NCBI GenBank assembly: GCA_012295275.1
Contig: CM022675.1
Span: 13,931,517-13,995,516 of the forward strand
Direction: 5' to 3'
Source: Chrysomallon squamiferum
Lineage: Eukaryota > Mollusca > Gastropoda > Neomphalida > Peltospiridae
Length of the DNA: 64,000 nucleotides
A program made the position numbers and the translations under genes. This document shows positions 24,703 to 36,325 of this stretch, piece after piece (within the stretch, counting starts at the first letter, position 1; every line of letters begins with the position of its first letter). The notes below the pieces were generated by a model. That model was not told where the DNA came from. It did no database searches and was given only the letters and a program-made list of their open reading frames with translations.

Positions 24703-26115
24703 ATGTCACAGCATGTTGTTTTATTAACGACCGACAACTACAACGACACCGTCTTCTCGGCAACAGACCAGACTAATGTTGTGAGCGAGTCGCAGACGAT
24801 TTCCGGTGCGTCGGGAGTTACTTCCGGTACCATCCCGTCAGAACACGTTTGGAGTAATGAAGTAAGGGAGAGAATCGCTGTTGTCAGCTTCATAATGGTG
24901 TGCACAATAATCGGCAACAGCACACTCCTCTTCGTCATCATGTGCAAGCGTTCTCGCAGAATTAAAAGGGTCAACGTTTTCCTGGTGAATCTCGCTATCG
25001 GCGACATCGCCGTAGCTTTCATCACGAACACGACAGAAATCCTCTTCCTCGCCTTTGACGACTGGGCGCTCGGTCCCGCTGCCTGCAAGATTTCAGTCTA
25101 CCTGCAGATAGTGACGTTCGCCAGCGCCACCTTTCTCCTCACTGCAATGAGCATCGACAGGTACCAGGTGATCGTCAAACCTCTGCATTCTTTGGCTCAC
25201 AGACCCAAGATCTCGATCAAGGTGGCCGTTGCCTGGGTGATGGCCTTCATCTTCGCGTCTCCTCAGCTGGCGATATTCGTCCAGGTGGAGAAAGGAGTCA
25301 AGTACGACGGGACGCCGAAGCGGTTTTGTCTGAGTCGTGGCTACACGGCTGAGTGGCAGAGAAAACTCTACTTCACTTTCCTGACGACCTACATCCTCCT
25401 CGTGCCCTCCATCGTCATGCTGTACTGCTACACGAAGATCATCCGCGTCGTCTGGTCCCTCTCCGCCGAGGACGACATCGCTCCGGCTGACATCGTCAAA
25501 ACCAAATCCTACCAGTACGAGACCAGCTCGTCCCGGATGTCGGTACGCAGAGGTCACGTGACCGCCTGCAAGCGGAGGGTGGTGGTAATGACGCTGACTG
25601 TAATAACAGGATTTCTTGTGTGTACGGGGCCTTATTTCGTTGTTACTCTAATTCGTATTTACTCAGACTACAAACTACAGCTGCACGTTGCTCAGGTTGT
25701 CTCAGAAAACATTCTACTCACGCACAGCGCGCTCAACCCGCTGCTCTACGGAATATTCACGATGCGCGTTAAGCATTTTAATTCGCTGAAGAGCTGTTTA
25801 AAGTGCGGTCGCCGACCTGTGAAAAAACCTAAAGGAAAACAGTACCTTCTGAACGGCGCCGACTGCCGGAATGTGCGAAAGGGTCACGTGATTCAGTTAA
25901 AGTACTCTACCAATCAGAATCCATTTATTGAAGAAGATAGCAAATCAAAGAGTGCCAGCTATGACGAGTATCACCCATTGAGGAGAATTCGAAAAACACC
26001 TGTAGACGTAATTAGCAACAACGGACACACGGACACATTTGATTTCTCCACCGTTTTGTGTAACGACAATGCAGAGAAAGCCGCCGACGTACGGCTGCCG
26101 AAAACGAAAAGCTAG
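24703..26115 (+). CDS. Rhodopsin-class GPCR, neuropeptide-receptor-like
   Basis: An intronless 470-residue frame encodes a complete seven-helix receptor, predicted in the plasma membrane and signalling through G proteins. The start is the ATG at 24703 (A at -3); an upstream in-frame TAA at 24667 excludes a longer genomic frame. Seen in order: extracellular N-terminus with an NDT glycosylation site (Asn14); TM1 about 58-80 with GN (71-72); TM2 with NLAIGD (Asp101); Cys128 and Cys209 for the conserved disulfide; the DRY box at 152-154; TM4 Trp178; TM5 Pro235; TM6 with GFLVCTGPYF, where the usual CWxP is CTGP; and TM7 NPLLY at 345-349. Cys365 and Cys368 could be palmitoylated. A tail of about 110 residues rich in Lys and Ser follows. 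TM2-TM3 resembles the vasopressin/oxytocin, neuropeptide S, CCAP and GnRH receptor group, but the ligand cannot be named. The CDS is clearly GC-richer than its flanks. Confidence 0.93.
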   Translation: MSQHVVLLTTDNYNDTVFSATDQTNVVSESQTISGASGVTSGTIPSEHVWSNEVRERIAVVSFIMVCTIIGNSTLLFVIMCKRSRRIKRVNVFLVNLAIGDIAVAFITNTTEILFLAFDDWALGPAACKISVYLQIVTFASATFLLTAMSIDRYQVIVKPLHSLAHRPKISIKVAVAWVMAFIFASPQLAIFVQVEKGVKYDGTPKRFCLSRGYTAEWQRKLYFTFLTTYILLVPSIVMLYCYTKIIRVVWSLSAEDDIAPADIVKTKSYQYETSSSRMSVRRGHVTACKRRVVVMTLTVITGFLVCTGPYFVVTLIRIYSDYKLQLHVAQVVSENILLTHSALNPLLYGIFTMRVKHFNSLKSCLKCGRRPVKKPKGKQYLLNGADCRNVRKGHVIQLKYSTNQNPFIEEDSKSKSASYDEYHPLRRIRKTPVDVISNNGHTDTFDFSTVLCNDNAEKAADVRLPKTKS

Positions 26116-26640
26116 AGAGAGCGTCTTTAACGCTTGTTTAATTGGATGCGGTGCTTTCATCCTGGAAGGAAAATAAATGAAGAAAAAACATCTTAATGTG
26201 CTATAAATCAGCGAAATGACAATCGCATGACCGCTTCCGAATGGTTTTCGTGTTTGTTGTTAGAAACCGCGCTGAGCGAATCACCAGAAAAGACGACGGA
26301 GTGTTGAATAGCCGGACAGGCGTCACAGTCCTATCAGAAACCATGGAAACGAATCACTTGGATACGGGCTTAAAGGAAACCATCATTCCATAATGACATG
26401 AAGTTGATAGTGAAATCACTTATTACTTTCTCTGTCTTCCTTAATTTATTCTTTCCTTCTTTGTTCTTCTTTTCTTTTCTTTTCTTTTTCTCATTTATTT
26501 TTCGTTTTGATTTTCATCTCTTCCTTCCCTTTTTATTAAACATTTACTGTCTGTTTATAATTCCTAAACTGAACTTCATAGAATCCTGAATTTTCTATCG
26601 CAAACTCGGATAGCATCAACAAATAATAAATAAATAATAT
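26116..26640 (+). other. Probable GPCR 3' UTR and downstream DNA
   Basis: AATAAA at 26172-26177, about 57 nt after the stop codon, is a candidate polyadenylation signal. A pyrimidine-rich stretch lies at 26420-26530. No further gene was seen. Confidence 0.4.
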
Positions 26641-27018
26641 TAAATGAATAAATAAATACTAAAAATTATGAATGATTTGTTTTAATTTCAGGGGTATAGC
26701 CATATCCTTCTTTTATAAATCATAAAAGGACAATCGAGAAAAAATAATAAAAATAATAAAATAAAATAAAATAAAATAAAATCAAATAAAAAATCAAGAG
26801 AATTACGCAGGTGAGTTTATAAAATAAGGATTTAAAAGGTTTCTCTGATGGACAATGCGTTTACAACTATCAAGAAAAAAAAAGACAACAAAACAAAACT
26901 TAAATTACATGTGAACAGCTAAATTATTATTATTATAATTGTTGTTGTTGTTGTTACTGTTGTTATTACATTATTATTATTAATATTGGTATTATTATTC
27001 TGATTACTATTGTTATTA

Positions 27019-27055
<37 letters not shown>

Positions 27056-27507
27056 CCATGAAACATTCAAAGATATTTACATAAATAACTTGATACCACT
27101 AATGTTATAATAAAATGATAATTAATTTATAGATGCGCGTGCAAAGACCGGCCATTTTGAGAAAATTATGATTTTGAGAGGGATTTTCGGCTTATCGAAA
27201 ACATATGACATTTATAACAATTAACATTATTTATTTGTATCACTGATATATAATAGATATATTCATGTTATGCACGTATGTCTTTATAAACTTGTCATAA
27301 ACATTAATTTCAAATTTCAATGAAATTATTACTAGGGTTAATTCTTCATGAACTTTTTCGCTGTCGTCTAAAAATTCGGACCAGTGTCTTCATTTCTTTG
27401 AATTGTTCTCTTTCACTAATAATCATGAACGTCGCTTACCATGAAGCAAATATTTTTAAAATGTTATTTATTTATTCATTCATTTCTTTATTTATTTATT
27501 CTTTCAT

Positions 27508-27558
<51 letters not shown>

Positions 27559-28239
27559 TTCTTTCATTTTTTTTTTTTATTTTTTTTTATTATTTAAAAA
27601 AAAAAAAATAATAATAAATTATAGGTGTGGTAGTATAAAAAATCTTGAAATGGCAAAACAGTGGATCACCGCATTCATTCTCACTGGTCTTCAGTTCTCT
27701 CGTGGGGGTGGGGGAGGGTACAAAAAATAATAATAATCATAATTGAAATAACAAAAAATAATTTATTTCAATTTGTATTCAATATAGAGAATATTCATTA
27801 AGCGATTGTTGTTGTGGTTTTTATTTTTTTATTTTTTTGTTTGTTTGTTTATTATTTATTTTATCACATTAATAATTTATTAATTTAATTGTTTGTCTGT
27901 CTGTTAGTTTGTTTGTTTGTTTTATCACATTGATAATTTAGAAGAAAATAACGTAGTTTTTTGGACAGGATGACGAATGCTACAGAGTCACACACATTCA
28001 TTAACCAATAAACAGCGTCGTGCATGACATCATCAATAAATGTTACTAACAGACTTGAATACGAATTATCTTTCAACTGGAACAGTAATTTCAGAGTCAG
28101 ATGGAGTTTACAAAATTTATAATATTCAGTCATTAATCATAATTACATTCAGTGATAACACCTTCCTTCAGAATCGTTATTAGGATTAAATTTAGATTTA
28201 AACGTATTTCTAATTCAATAATATACCTGTCGAGTCTTA
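26641..28239. other. AT-rich intergenic DNA with simple repeats
   Basis: AAAAT units at about 26758-26785, TTA units at 27025-27055, and a long TTTA tract at about 27470-27560 followed by T and A runs. The frame across the TTTA tract is an artefact. No gene was supported. Confidence 0.6.
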
Positions 28240-29150
28240 ACCGTATTTGTAACAATGTGATAAATTAAGAACTTATCAAAACTAAAATTTATTTTCAACT
28301 TTTTGTTAACACTCATCATAAAATTATTCATTTTATACGAAAAATCCCATATAATTAAATCTAATCCTAACCCTAAGCTAACCTTAACCCCAACCCTCAT
28401 CTTTACCCTAATGCTAATACTAACCATAGCCCTAAACTTAACCATATTCTTACTTGATACAAAATTATTAATTAAGGATTTATTCAAATATAAAATTTAA
28501 AATAACTTTTATTTCAAAAAAATTAACTTGAGAGAGTTCTTGATGAATGATAGGGTAATGGTTAAAATACGTTTTATTTTAATAAAATATTAATTTAACT
28601 TAGTGTTTGTTAAACGTAACGTTATGGTTAGAGTTAGGATTAGGATTATCATCAGTGTTAGTATTTGGGTTAGCTTTAGGTTTAGATTTATGTATGAATT
28701 TACCTACAGAGAGTTTTCGTATAAAAACTGAAAAATATTATGATGAGTGTCAGAATAACATTGAAAAAAGCTTTTATTTGAAGAAGAAGAAAAAAATAAC
28801 AATTTGGCAAAGTTCACGGTGAGTGTTAGGATAAAAGCAAAAATAACTTTTATTTAGAAAAATGAACTTGGGAAAGTTTATGAAAGCGTTTAAAATACGT
28901 TTTATTTTAATAAAACCTTAATTTATGAGTTTGTTTTTAGTAACGTTACGGCTAGGATAGGGGTTAGGGTTAGGGTTAATTTATGAGTTTGTTTTTAGTA
29001 ACGTTACGGCTAGGATAGGGGTTAGGGTTAATTTTCAGGATAGTTTTACCGTTATGTTTACAGTTAGGGTTAGTATTATTGTAAGGTTTACGTTAGGGTT
29101 AGCATTATTGTAAGGGTTAGGGTTAGCATTATTGTAAGGGTTAGGGTTAA
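28240..29150. repeat. Interstitial telomere-like repeat block in inverted copies
   Basis: The left part (about 28360-28445) carries degenerate CCCTAA/CCTTAA units. The right part (28620-28680 and 28955-29145) carries TTAGGG/TTAGGA units, with GGTTAGGGTTAGGGTTA at about 28961-28977. Flanks are shared: ACACTCATCATAAAATTATT near 28307 matches, inverted, ATATTATGATGAGTGT near 28735. AAAATAACTTTTATTT occurs at about 28499 and 28841. TTTGTTTTTAGTAACGTTAC plus GGCTAGGATAGGGG is tandemly repeated near 28930 and 28990. Unequal AT-rich modules therefore alternate with telomere-like modules. This may be a transposable or satellite element rather than a chromosome fusion scar. Confidence 0.75.
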
Positions 29151-29264
29151 ATAAATAAATAAAATAAAATAAAATAATAACAAATATAATAATAAAAAAA
29201 AAAAAAAAAAAATTAAAAATTAAGATTTACAAGAGAAAAAAGAAAAAAGAACTAATATATATAC

Positions 29265-29295
<31 letters not shown>

Positions 29296-29550
29296 CATAT
29301 ACATAAACATATAATTAAAAAAAACTGAGTTATATGTTAAAATGCTCGTTTTAAAGGACTGAATTTTTTTTTTAAAAATTAAAATGTTCTCAAATAACAA
29401 ACTTCTTTTATATATATATATAAATATATAATCTACCTAGACCATATAATAAAATATATACAAATAATGAGAAAATGAAAAAAAATATATATATATTGAA
29501 AAAAAAAAAAACTTCATCTTTAAAAAACATAAATAAACAAAAACAAATAA
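29151..29550. other. A-rich and ATAC-repeat DNA
   Basis: AAAT-type tract, an A-run near 29193 and ATAC units at 29265-29292. TA-rich DNA extends up to the start of the 1.26-kb duplication. No gene was seen. Confidence 0.6.
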
Positions 29551-30808
29551 CAACTGAAGAATACATTTTGAGAATCAAAACGAACCCCCCACCACTATTG
29601 CTCAGAAACATTTATATAAAGCACTATTAATTTGTAAGTTGAAAATCAACATACTTAGAAAACAGAATATTCTAACAAACATATATAGATACCACATAGA
29701 GATAAATCAGATACGACATAAAAAAATATATTCATCAGTATTTTAGTAAATTATTCATTCTTTCTTTCTCCCGTCGTTCATTATTTACTGTGTTTTTCTT
29801 CCTGTCACATTCTTTCTGCTTCTAAATGTAGTGTACAAAAACATACTGTAGAACCATAAATAGAAATTACACATAAAGCACATTTACAAAAACTGCAAAG
29901 TCAAGCATTATATTTTACAAAATAAATAATGTACTGCAAGACTGCAGAAATTATTACATATATATATATATATATTAAAAACAAAGTCATTAAAAAACAC
30001 AATGCAATACATTTATTTATAATGTTATTAGAAATATATACTGAACAAGGGAAGGGATCTACAATATTTGAAATGCTTACGTGGAGACAGTAAAACAGTA
30101 AGCAATAAAACAGTTAAATAAAACTGGTATGTAAACAGTTTACTGCAGTAAAATCATATTAGATGAAACACCTCAATCTGATATCTCACACACACACAAA
30201 CACATACACACACACACGCGATCACACACCCAAACAGCACATCAGAGCAGTGCACAGAAAAGATACACACCATAAATTAGAATGATTAACTCTACAGATC
30301 TATCTTTACTCTGATGTAACTTTTACATAAATGTAATATAATTATTAGAATAAATTAAATATAAAACGTTTATTTATCTATATGTTATTTATTAAATTAC
30401 TTTTGATCTTGATATGAATGCCAGTAAATAAATAAATAAGTATCACATATAATGAATGTAATCGTGCGTAACCGGGAAAAGGGACGTAAGTGTACAAAAT
30501 AATAATCTCGAGGAATCACGCGCGATTTTGAATCACGCGATTAAAATGGCGGCTTGTTGCTAGGCGATTGTCGCAGCGCATATTCAAAGGGAAAACACCG
30601 AGAAGGACTGGTTAGTTAATGGTTTCTGTTTTGGAGATAAAGGTATACTTAATTTGTTTTTTCATATTTAGTTGTATTTTTATAGTATGCCACTGTATTT
30701 ATAGGTCATGAGGATGAGGTTTGTGACTCTTAGACTGTGTGACACTGAGTCGACTGACACTGACAGTCAAATAATGGTGGTTTAAAGAAAAGTTTTTATT
30801 TTTACACA
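29551..30808 (+). repeat. 1.26-kb tandem duplication, unit 1 (upstream region of copy A)
   Basis: Aligns collinearly with 30809-32057. ACCACTATTGCTCAG begins at 29591 and 30848, an offset of 1257. Shared landmarks are GCACTATTAATTTGTAAG, a CA tract with CGCGATCACACACCCAAAC, the YY1-type promoter block and the block AGGTCATGAGGATGAGG. Unit 1 extends to the junction GTTTTTATTTTTACACAAAA. The two units differ by scattered substitutions and small indels. Confidence 0.92.
30475..30640 (+). promoter_or_regulatory. Copy A promoter 1 (YY1-type, TATA-less)
   Basis: AAAATGGCGGC at 30543-30553 is an exact long YY1 consensus. It is preceded by CTCGAG and CACGCG motifs and followed by GTTGCTAGGCGAT, which resembles an RFX X-box half. 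A candidate noncoding exon ends with GTTTTGGAG and a GT-containing donor-like GGTATAC near 30641. The order is repeated upstream of copies A (second unit), B and D, which supports a genuine promoter. Confidence 0.6.
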
Positions 30809-32057
30809 AAACTGAAAATACATTTTGAGAATCAAAACGAACGTCCCACCACTATTGCTCAGAAACATTTATATAAAGCACTATTAATTTGTAAGTTAAA
30901 AGTCAACATACTTAGAAAACAGAATATTCTAACAAACATATATATATATATATATTCATCAGTAATTTTAGTAAATTATTCACATTCTATCTTTCTCCCG
31001 TCCTTCGTTATTTACTGTGTTTTTCTTCTTGTCACATTCTTTCTACCTCAGAATGTAGTGTACAAAAACATACTGTAGAACCATAAATAGAAATTACACA
31101 AAAAGCACATTTAGAAAAACTGCAAAGTCAAGCATTATATTTTACAAAATAAATGATGTACTGCAAGACTGCAGAAAAATAAAAGTATATTTGAATACTT
31201 TTGGTAATTATTACATTTATATATATATTAAAAACAAAGTCATTAAAAAACACAATGTAATTCACTGTGCATTGACATTTATTTATAATGTTATTAGAAA
31301 TATATACTGAATAAGGGAAGGGATCTACAATATTTGAAATGCTTACGTGGAGACAGTAAAACAGTAAGCAATAAAAACAGTTAAATAAAACTGGTATGAA
31401 AACAGTTTACTGCAGTAAAATCATATTAGATGAAACACCTCAAATTGATATCTCATACACACACAAACACACACACACACACGCGATCACACACCCAAAC
31501 AGCACATCAGAGCAATGCACAGAAAAGATACACACCATAAATTAGAATGATTAACTCTACAGATCTATCTTTACTCTGATGTAACTTTTACATAAATGTA
31601 ATATAATTATTAGAATAAATTAAATTAAAACGTTTATTTAACTATATGTTATTTATTAAATTACTTTTCATCTTGATATGAATGCCAGTAAATAAATAAA
31701 TAAGTATCACATATAATGAATTTAATCGTGCGTAACCGGGTACAGTGACGTAAGTGTACAAAATAATAATCTCGAGGAATCACGCGATTAAAATGGCGGC
31801 TTGCTGTTAGGCGATTGTCGCAGCGCATATTCAAAGGAAAAAAAACCTAGAAAGAATTGGTTAGTTAATTGTTTCTGTTTTGGAGATAAAGGTATACTTA
31901 CTTTGTTTCTTCATATTTAGTTGTTTTTTATTGTATGCCACTGTATTTATAGGTCATGAGGATGAGGTTTGTCACTCTTAGACTGTGTGACACTGAGTCG
32001 ACTGAGACTGACAGTCAAATCTATGGTGGTTTAAAGAACAGTTTTTATTTTTACACA
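30809..32057 (+). repeat. 1.26-kb tandem duplication, unit 2
   Basis: Second collinear copy of the upstream and promoter segment, directly ahead of copy A's long intron. Diverged homologues precede copy B (41,700-43,340), and parts precede C (49,380-49,760) and D (60,240-60,560). The block therefore belongs to the repeated gene unit. Confidence 0.92.
31725..31890 (+). promoter_or_regulatory. Copy A promoter 2 (duplicated YY1-type)
   Basis: AAAATGGCGGC at 31790-31800 lies in the second 1.26-kb unit, with the same upstream AACCGGG, GACGTAAGTGTAC and CTCGAG elements. The following TTAGTTAATTGTTTCTGTTT and donor-like GGTATAC are preserved. The X-box-like motif is eroded here. Being nearer, it is the likelier promoter for copy A. 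Confidence 0.6.
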
Positions 32058-34375
32058 AACGTATTATATTCCATTAATGCATTTAACGTACAGAAATTAA
32101 ATATCTTCTTAATTATTACTTCAAATATTTACATATATCGTGTAATTAAGAGATAAATGTAAATAATCGAAACGATAGGCAGATCAGTCCTGCAGAGGTT
32201 ATCTCCCCATGGCATTGATTGGCGATTTTTCTAAGCATCCAAGCAGAATTTCTCAGAATCATTTATTGAGAAAAATTGTTTTTGAAGTCTCCCCATATGT
32301 TCAGTCCTGAAGTCCATAGCAACTAGTTATTATGCATTTTTAGGAGCCATTAACCCTAAGACTTTTGGTAGTTGCAGGAAGAATGAATTAGAATTTATCT
32401 GTGTTCACTACACATTTGTTAAATTTGTCAGAGTTTAAAGAGTGGCTGATCTGCCATTTTTACCATCAAATTAAATTTTGATTTATATTTTATTATCATT
32501 TTTTAGATTGAGTCTCATATGATATGTTTGAAATTCTTAATTTTTAAAGTATTTAGACATAATATTTATTATCGCATTTTAGGGTGTTTAAAATGACACA
32601 GGAAGCCATTTAAAACAAAATCAGATATAGGTGTAAAAATCTTTAAGTAGCACATCATATCTTTCTTTACAAATGCAACTTAATGTTTTATTCTTAAGTG
32701 TTTTAAGTAATTAGTTGTAAAATAAAAAAAAATAATTAACTGTGATGTATATATTTCTTAAAAGCTGTTGAAAGCATTTGATGTTTAACAACAATCCTCT
32801 GCAAAATACAAACTCAGCAAATCCAGAATGGTCTGGCAGGTACCCATTAGTTGTAATAAAATGTCTATATTCATGAAACAAAAGGCAATTAGAGATGCAG
32901 CTGTGATAAGTTGTATATGTGATGCAGAAATACAGCTTTAACAGCAAAACAGAAGTTACCCATCATCTGACCATTGTTGACATTTTCACTAACAAAAGGT
33001 TCAAGCAAGATTAAAAATAAATTTATGATACTAAAAAAATAATAAGGAAATGGTCATTAGTGGGTTTGTTTATTTGTCATTCTTGAAATATTACAACTAG
33101 TTGGATTCACAGAATATATTGTTTTGTTGTTTTAATTACTATGTGATCCTAACATTCTGCAAACAAAATACTAATCTATGTCTCAAGAGACAATAATCAG
33201 CAAAACCTGAAGCGTCAAGACTTGAAAGCTATCAGCGTGCTTATCTCAGCCTGGTCATAGCAACTAAACTGCATTGTAAATCATTAAAGTATCCTTCTTT
33301 TACTTACCTCATTTTAATAGAAAAAACAATAGATAAAGAAAGTTGACATCACAACTGTTCTTCTGCTCTTGTAGTGTGCGGCTATGTTTAGTGCAGTGAA
33401 AACTGGCAGATTTTTTAGTTTAATTAGTAAAGATTCATAAAGATATGGTTACAAAAATCCAAAAAAAAAGAAAATATGTTTTCTACTCTAGTTTAATGTG
33501 AATGATGAATATTTACTTGAGCCTGAGGGTTTTGTGCACCAGTCCTAAAAATAAGTAAAAATTGAACTAATATCTTGTTAGATGATTAAATGTTTGGGGG
33601 TGGCCATGTGAGAAGAGCCTACTTTTGGTCAAACTTAGATAGCTCGAGTGTTGGCTCCCAAGAACCTTGATCTGTGAAACTGAGAGTCTGGTCCTGGCTG
33701 AGTTACTGTAGAAGTTAGTAATAATTATAATAATAACCTTTGAATAATAAAATGTTGATATGTCAAAAAGCTTTATATACTCAGTCCTATGTAGTCCCAG
33801 AGTGCTATATGGTCCCAGATATAATAGAAATTAGCCTTTCGAAACTCCAAGTTCTGGAATGGTCTACCTATTGTAATACTGAAATATAATGTTTAACAAT
33901 AAACATCTGTTCAGAATATCATTATCCAAAAAGTAATGAAAATCTGTTTCCATGGTTTCTTGAAGAAATTGTCTTCCATTACAGTGTGTGTATTACCACA
34001 CAGATTTGTTAAATTTCATGAGAATGTTCATTTTCAACATGTGTAACTATTAACTGCTGTTTACATAGCACAAATAAAATGTTTTACACAATAAACTCAT
34101 GATGCTGGTTTCTCTTGGCTGATCCTGTTTCAACTTGCTATGGGTGCTTAATTGCACACCCTGTGTGTGAAGGAATGAAGAAAGATTATTATTATTATTA
34201 GGAAGAATGAATTATACTTGTGCTTTCCCTCCATAGTTGAGAGTGTACTTTGATGTTCTGTGTCATGTACATTTTTTCTAAACATACAAAGCTTATAAAT
34301 TATTAGTTGATCCCCAAAATTTAAAAAAAAGTCAAAAGAAATCTAGAAGTTCTGTTTTAAATTCAGTTTTCAACA

Positions 34376-34426
<51 letters not shown>

Positions 34427-34759
34427 TCAGTTTTATTACAAACATAATAACAACCTAAGTCAGCATGAAAAACAATATTTTGGTTGAAATTTCCTTGACA
34501 TTTGAAATTTCAATTTTGGTGTTTTTTTAGAGAATTTACTCTCACATGTTCACCTGGCTTCCTTATGGGATAATCTTGAATTCAGAAAAACCCAAATATG
34601 TGTGTGTGACCTAATCCAACATCACGATTTAAAAACTAGAACATACGTTGAATTGTAACTTTTAAATTTTTTTTTATTGTTATTATGTTGTTTATAAACA
34701 CATCTATAGAACCAAATGAAATAATAACAATGTATAAGGCTAAGATTTGTATTTTGCAG
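32058..34759 (+). other. Long 5' intron of copy A
   Basis: No coding exon was seen. Shares patches with the copy D leader (for example ATCCTCTGCAAAATACAA near 32795 and ATCCTCTACAGAATACAA near 61223), so it is part of the duplicated unit. A TG run lies at 34377-34424. The acceptor for the first coding exon ends it at 34759 (TTTTGCAG). Confidence 0.5.
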
Positions 34760-34866
34760 TTCAGCTAATATGGATGATAATTCAGAAGTCAATCCTAATC
34801 CCAGTGCTCTTGCTTTGCATGGCAACAGTACAGATCCTGGACACCATTTACAGCAGCAAGTGTCAG
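34760..34866 (+). CDS. Copy A first coding exon
   Basis: Acceptor TTTTGCAG, then TTCAGCTAAT and ATG at 34770. Coding length is 97 nt (32 codons plus one base), ending at donor TCAG/GTAATTAATAAC, so it leaves phase 1. It encodes a short Ser/Asn/His-rich leader beginning MDDNSEVNPNPS. Homologous exons exist in copies B, C and D. Relative to B, A lacks 18 nt at its 3' end and uses the GGTA that flanked the lost segment as its donor, so frame and phase are kept. Function unknown; no signal peptide or domain is recognisable. Confidence 0.7.
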
Positions 34867-35826
34867 GTAATTAATAACACAGTACGTCTCTACAATGTAG
34901 TTTTGATGGGTAGTTCTAAGCAGAAAAAATTATTATTTATATCCCTAACAATGAACTTTTTTAATATATTGTTTAGTGTCAATGAGTTCTATTCTGACAA
35001 AAGACAAAGTTATTACTTATTTCTGTTCCTTTTACTGGCACTTTAAAGTGTGTGCTGACAATTTTAAACTTATAATGCTGTTGGTGGAAATAAAGAATTA
35101 GTTTTGTTTGTATACACACAGTTCTCTGATTTATATTGATAATAAATAAACAGTTCTAAAAGTTACATATCCTGTTTGTTTGACACATGAAAACAAAAAC
35201 AATATTAATTACTGTTTGATCTCTATTACGACTGTTGTAATTATTCTCGGATTTGTTTGATTTATTTTAATACTGTAAAGTAATAATTATTTCTTAGCAC
35301 CTACAAATAATCAGTTAACAATATTAAACATTTTTTTAATATAGTTATATCTAATAATAACATATTTTAATAATACTATATGCTGCCATTGTTCTGTATA
35401 TAGATAAAAAGATTTTGGATAAATTCTGCTTGTGAGTTGCGGATATTTTAACTTTACTTACCATTTTACAGGCATGAACCCAGTTGTGAAACCAACGACG
35501 CCCAATCCCACAAGAAGAGTGTTGTGTATGGAAATAAAGTTAAAACTAGTAAGTCAAAAACTGAAAGTTTTCTTTTCTATCAGACTCTGCGATCTGAACA
35601 ACACACACACACAGACACACACACACATTTCTACACTAACAGATTATTAAACTATTTAAAAGTTTTTCATCATGTTTTTGATGGTGTGCATACTCCAGTG
35701 TTTTTAAGTATCATTATTATCTCCAGTAAATATTGAAATACTGCACAAAGTATCATTATTATCACCAGTAAATATTGAAATAAAATGCAAAATATTTATA
35801 AAACAACAACAACAATCACAAAACAA

Positions 35827-35862
<36 letters not shown>

Positions 35863-36060
35863 ATTATCAAGAAACAACAACAGTGGCAGTAGGAGTAGCA
35901 GTAATTATAGTAAAGTCAATCACAAAGATATATAATAATAATGTTACACATTTGCTTTTTTATGACTAAGCTGAAGAGTAATTGTACAGATCACTCTTAA
36001 TAATTCCTGTTAACTCATCAGAAACATAAATTTACTGGTTTTATTTTTGTATTATTTCAG
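34867..36060 (+). other. Copy A intron sequence with a possible small exon
   Basis: The first 350 nt match the intron after the first coding exon of copies B and D. A further exon may begin at 35472 after TTTTACAG, encoding MNPVVKPTTPNPTRRV in phase 1, but no donor there restores a consistent phase. AAAT units lie at 35827-35862. Confidence 0.4.
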
Positions 36061-36093
36061 CAAAAAAACATGGAAGAGCATCCAATATTAAAG
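36061..36093 (+). CDS. Copy A 33-nt microexon
   Basis: Flanked by TATTATTTCAG and AAAG/GTGAAT. Length 33 nt. In phase 1, set by the first coding exon and the NTPase exon, it adds KKHGRASNIK and then completes a Glu codon with the next exon. Three homologous 33-nt exons exist in copy C, which supports it as real. A phase 1-1 exon can be included or skipped without changing the frame. Confidence 0.65.
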
Positions 36094-36325
36094 GTGAATT
36101 TTTTTCCTTGCACAGATTAAAACAAAATGTGCATTAATAACAAGATAATCATCTAGTTGCTTTTAAACTTATGATTGATGTTTTCATTAAATTCTGATGA
36201 ATGAATATTAAAAACTTCAAATTTGATTCTTACTAAGAAATTATAATGTTAATGTTTATATAGTACAAACAATTATAAAGCCATTTATAATAGATTTTAA
36301 TATTTTTTGTCTTCTTGTGATACAG

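Noticed and set aside
25093-25557. Minus-strand ORF inside the receptor gene
   Set aside because: Shadow of the GPCR coding strand; composition mirrors the sense codons and no family match is apparent.
28360-29145. Chromosome-fusion (head-to-head telomere) scar
   Set aside because: Repeats are degenerate and interspersed with AT-rich modules that are themselves duplicated, so a repeat element is a better explanation.
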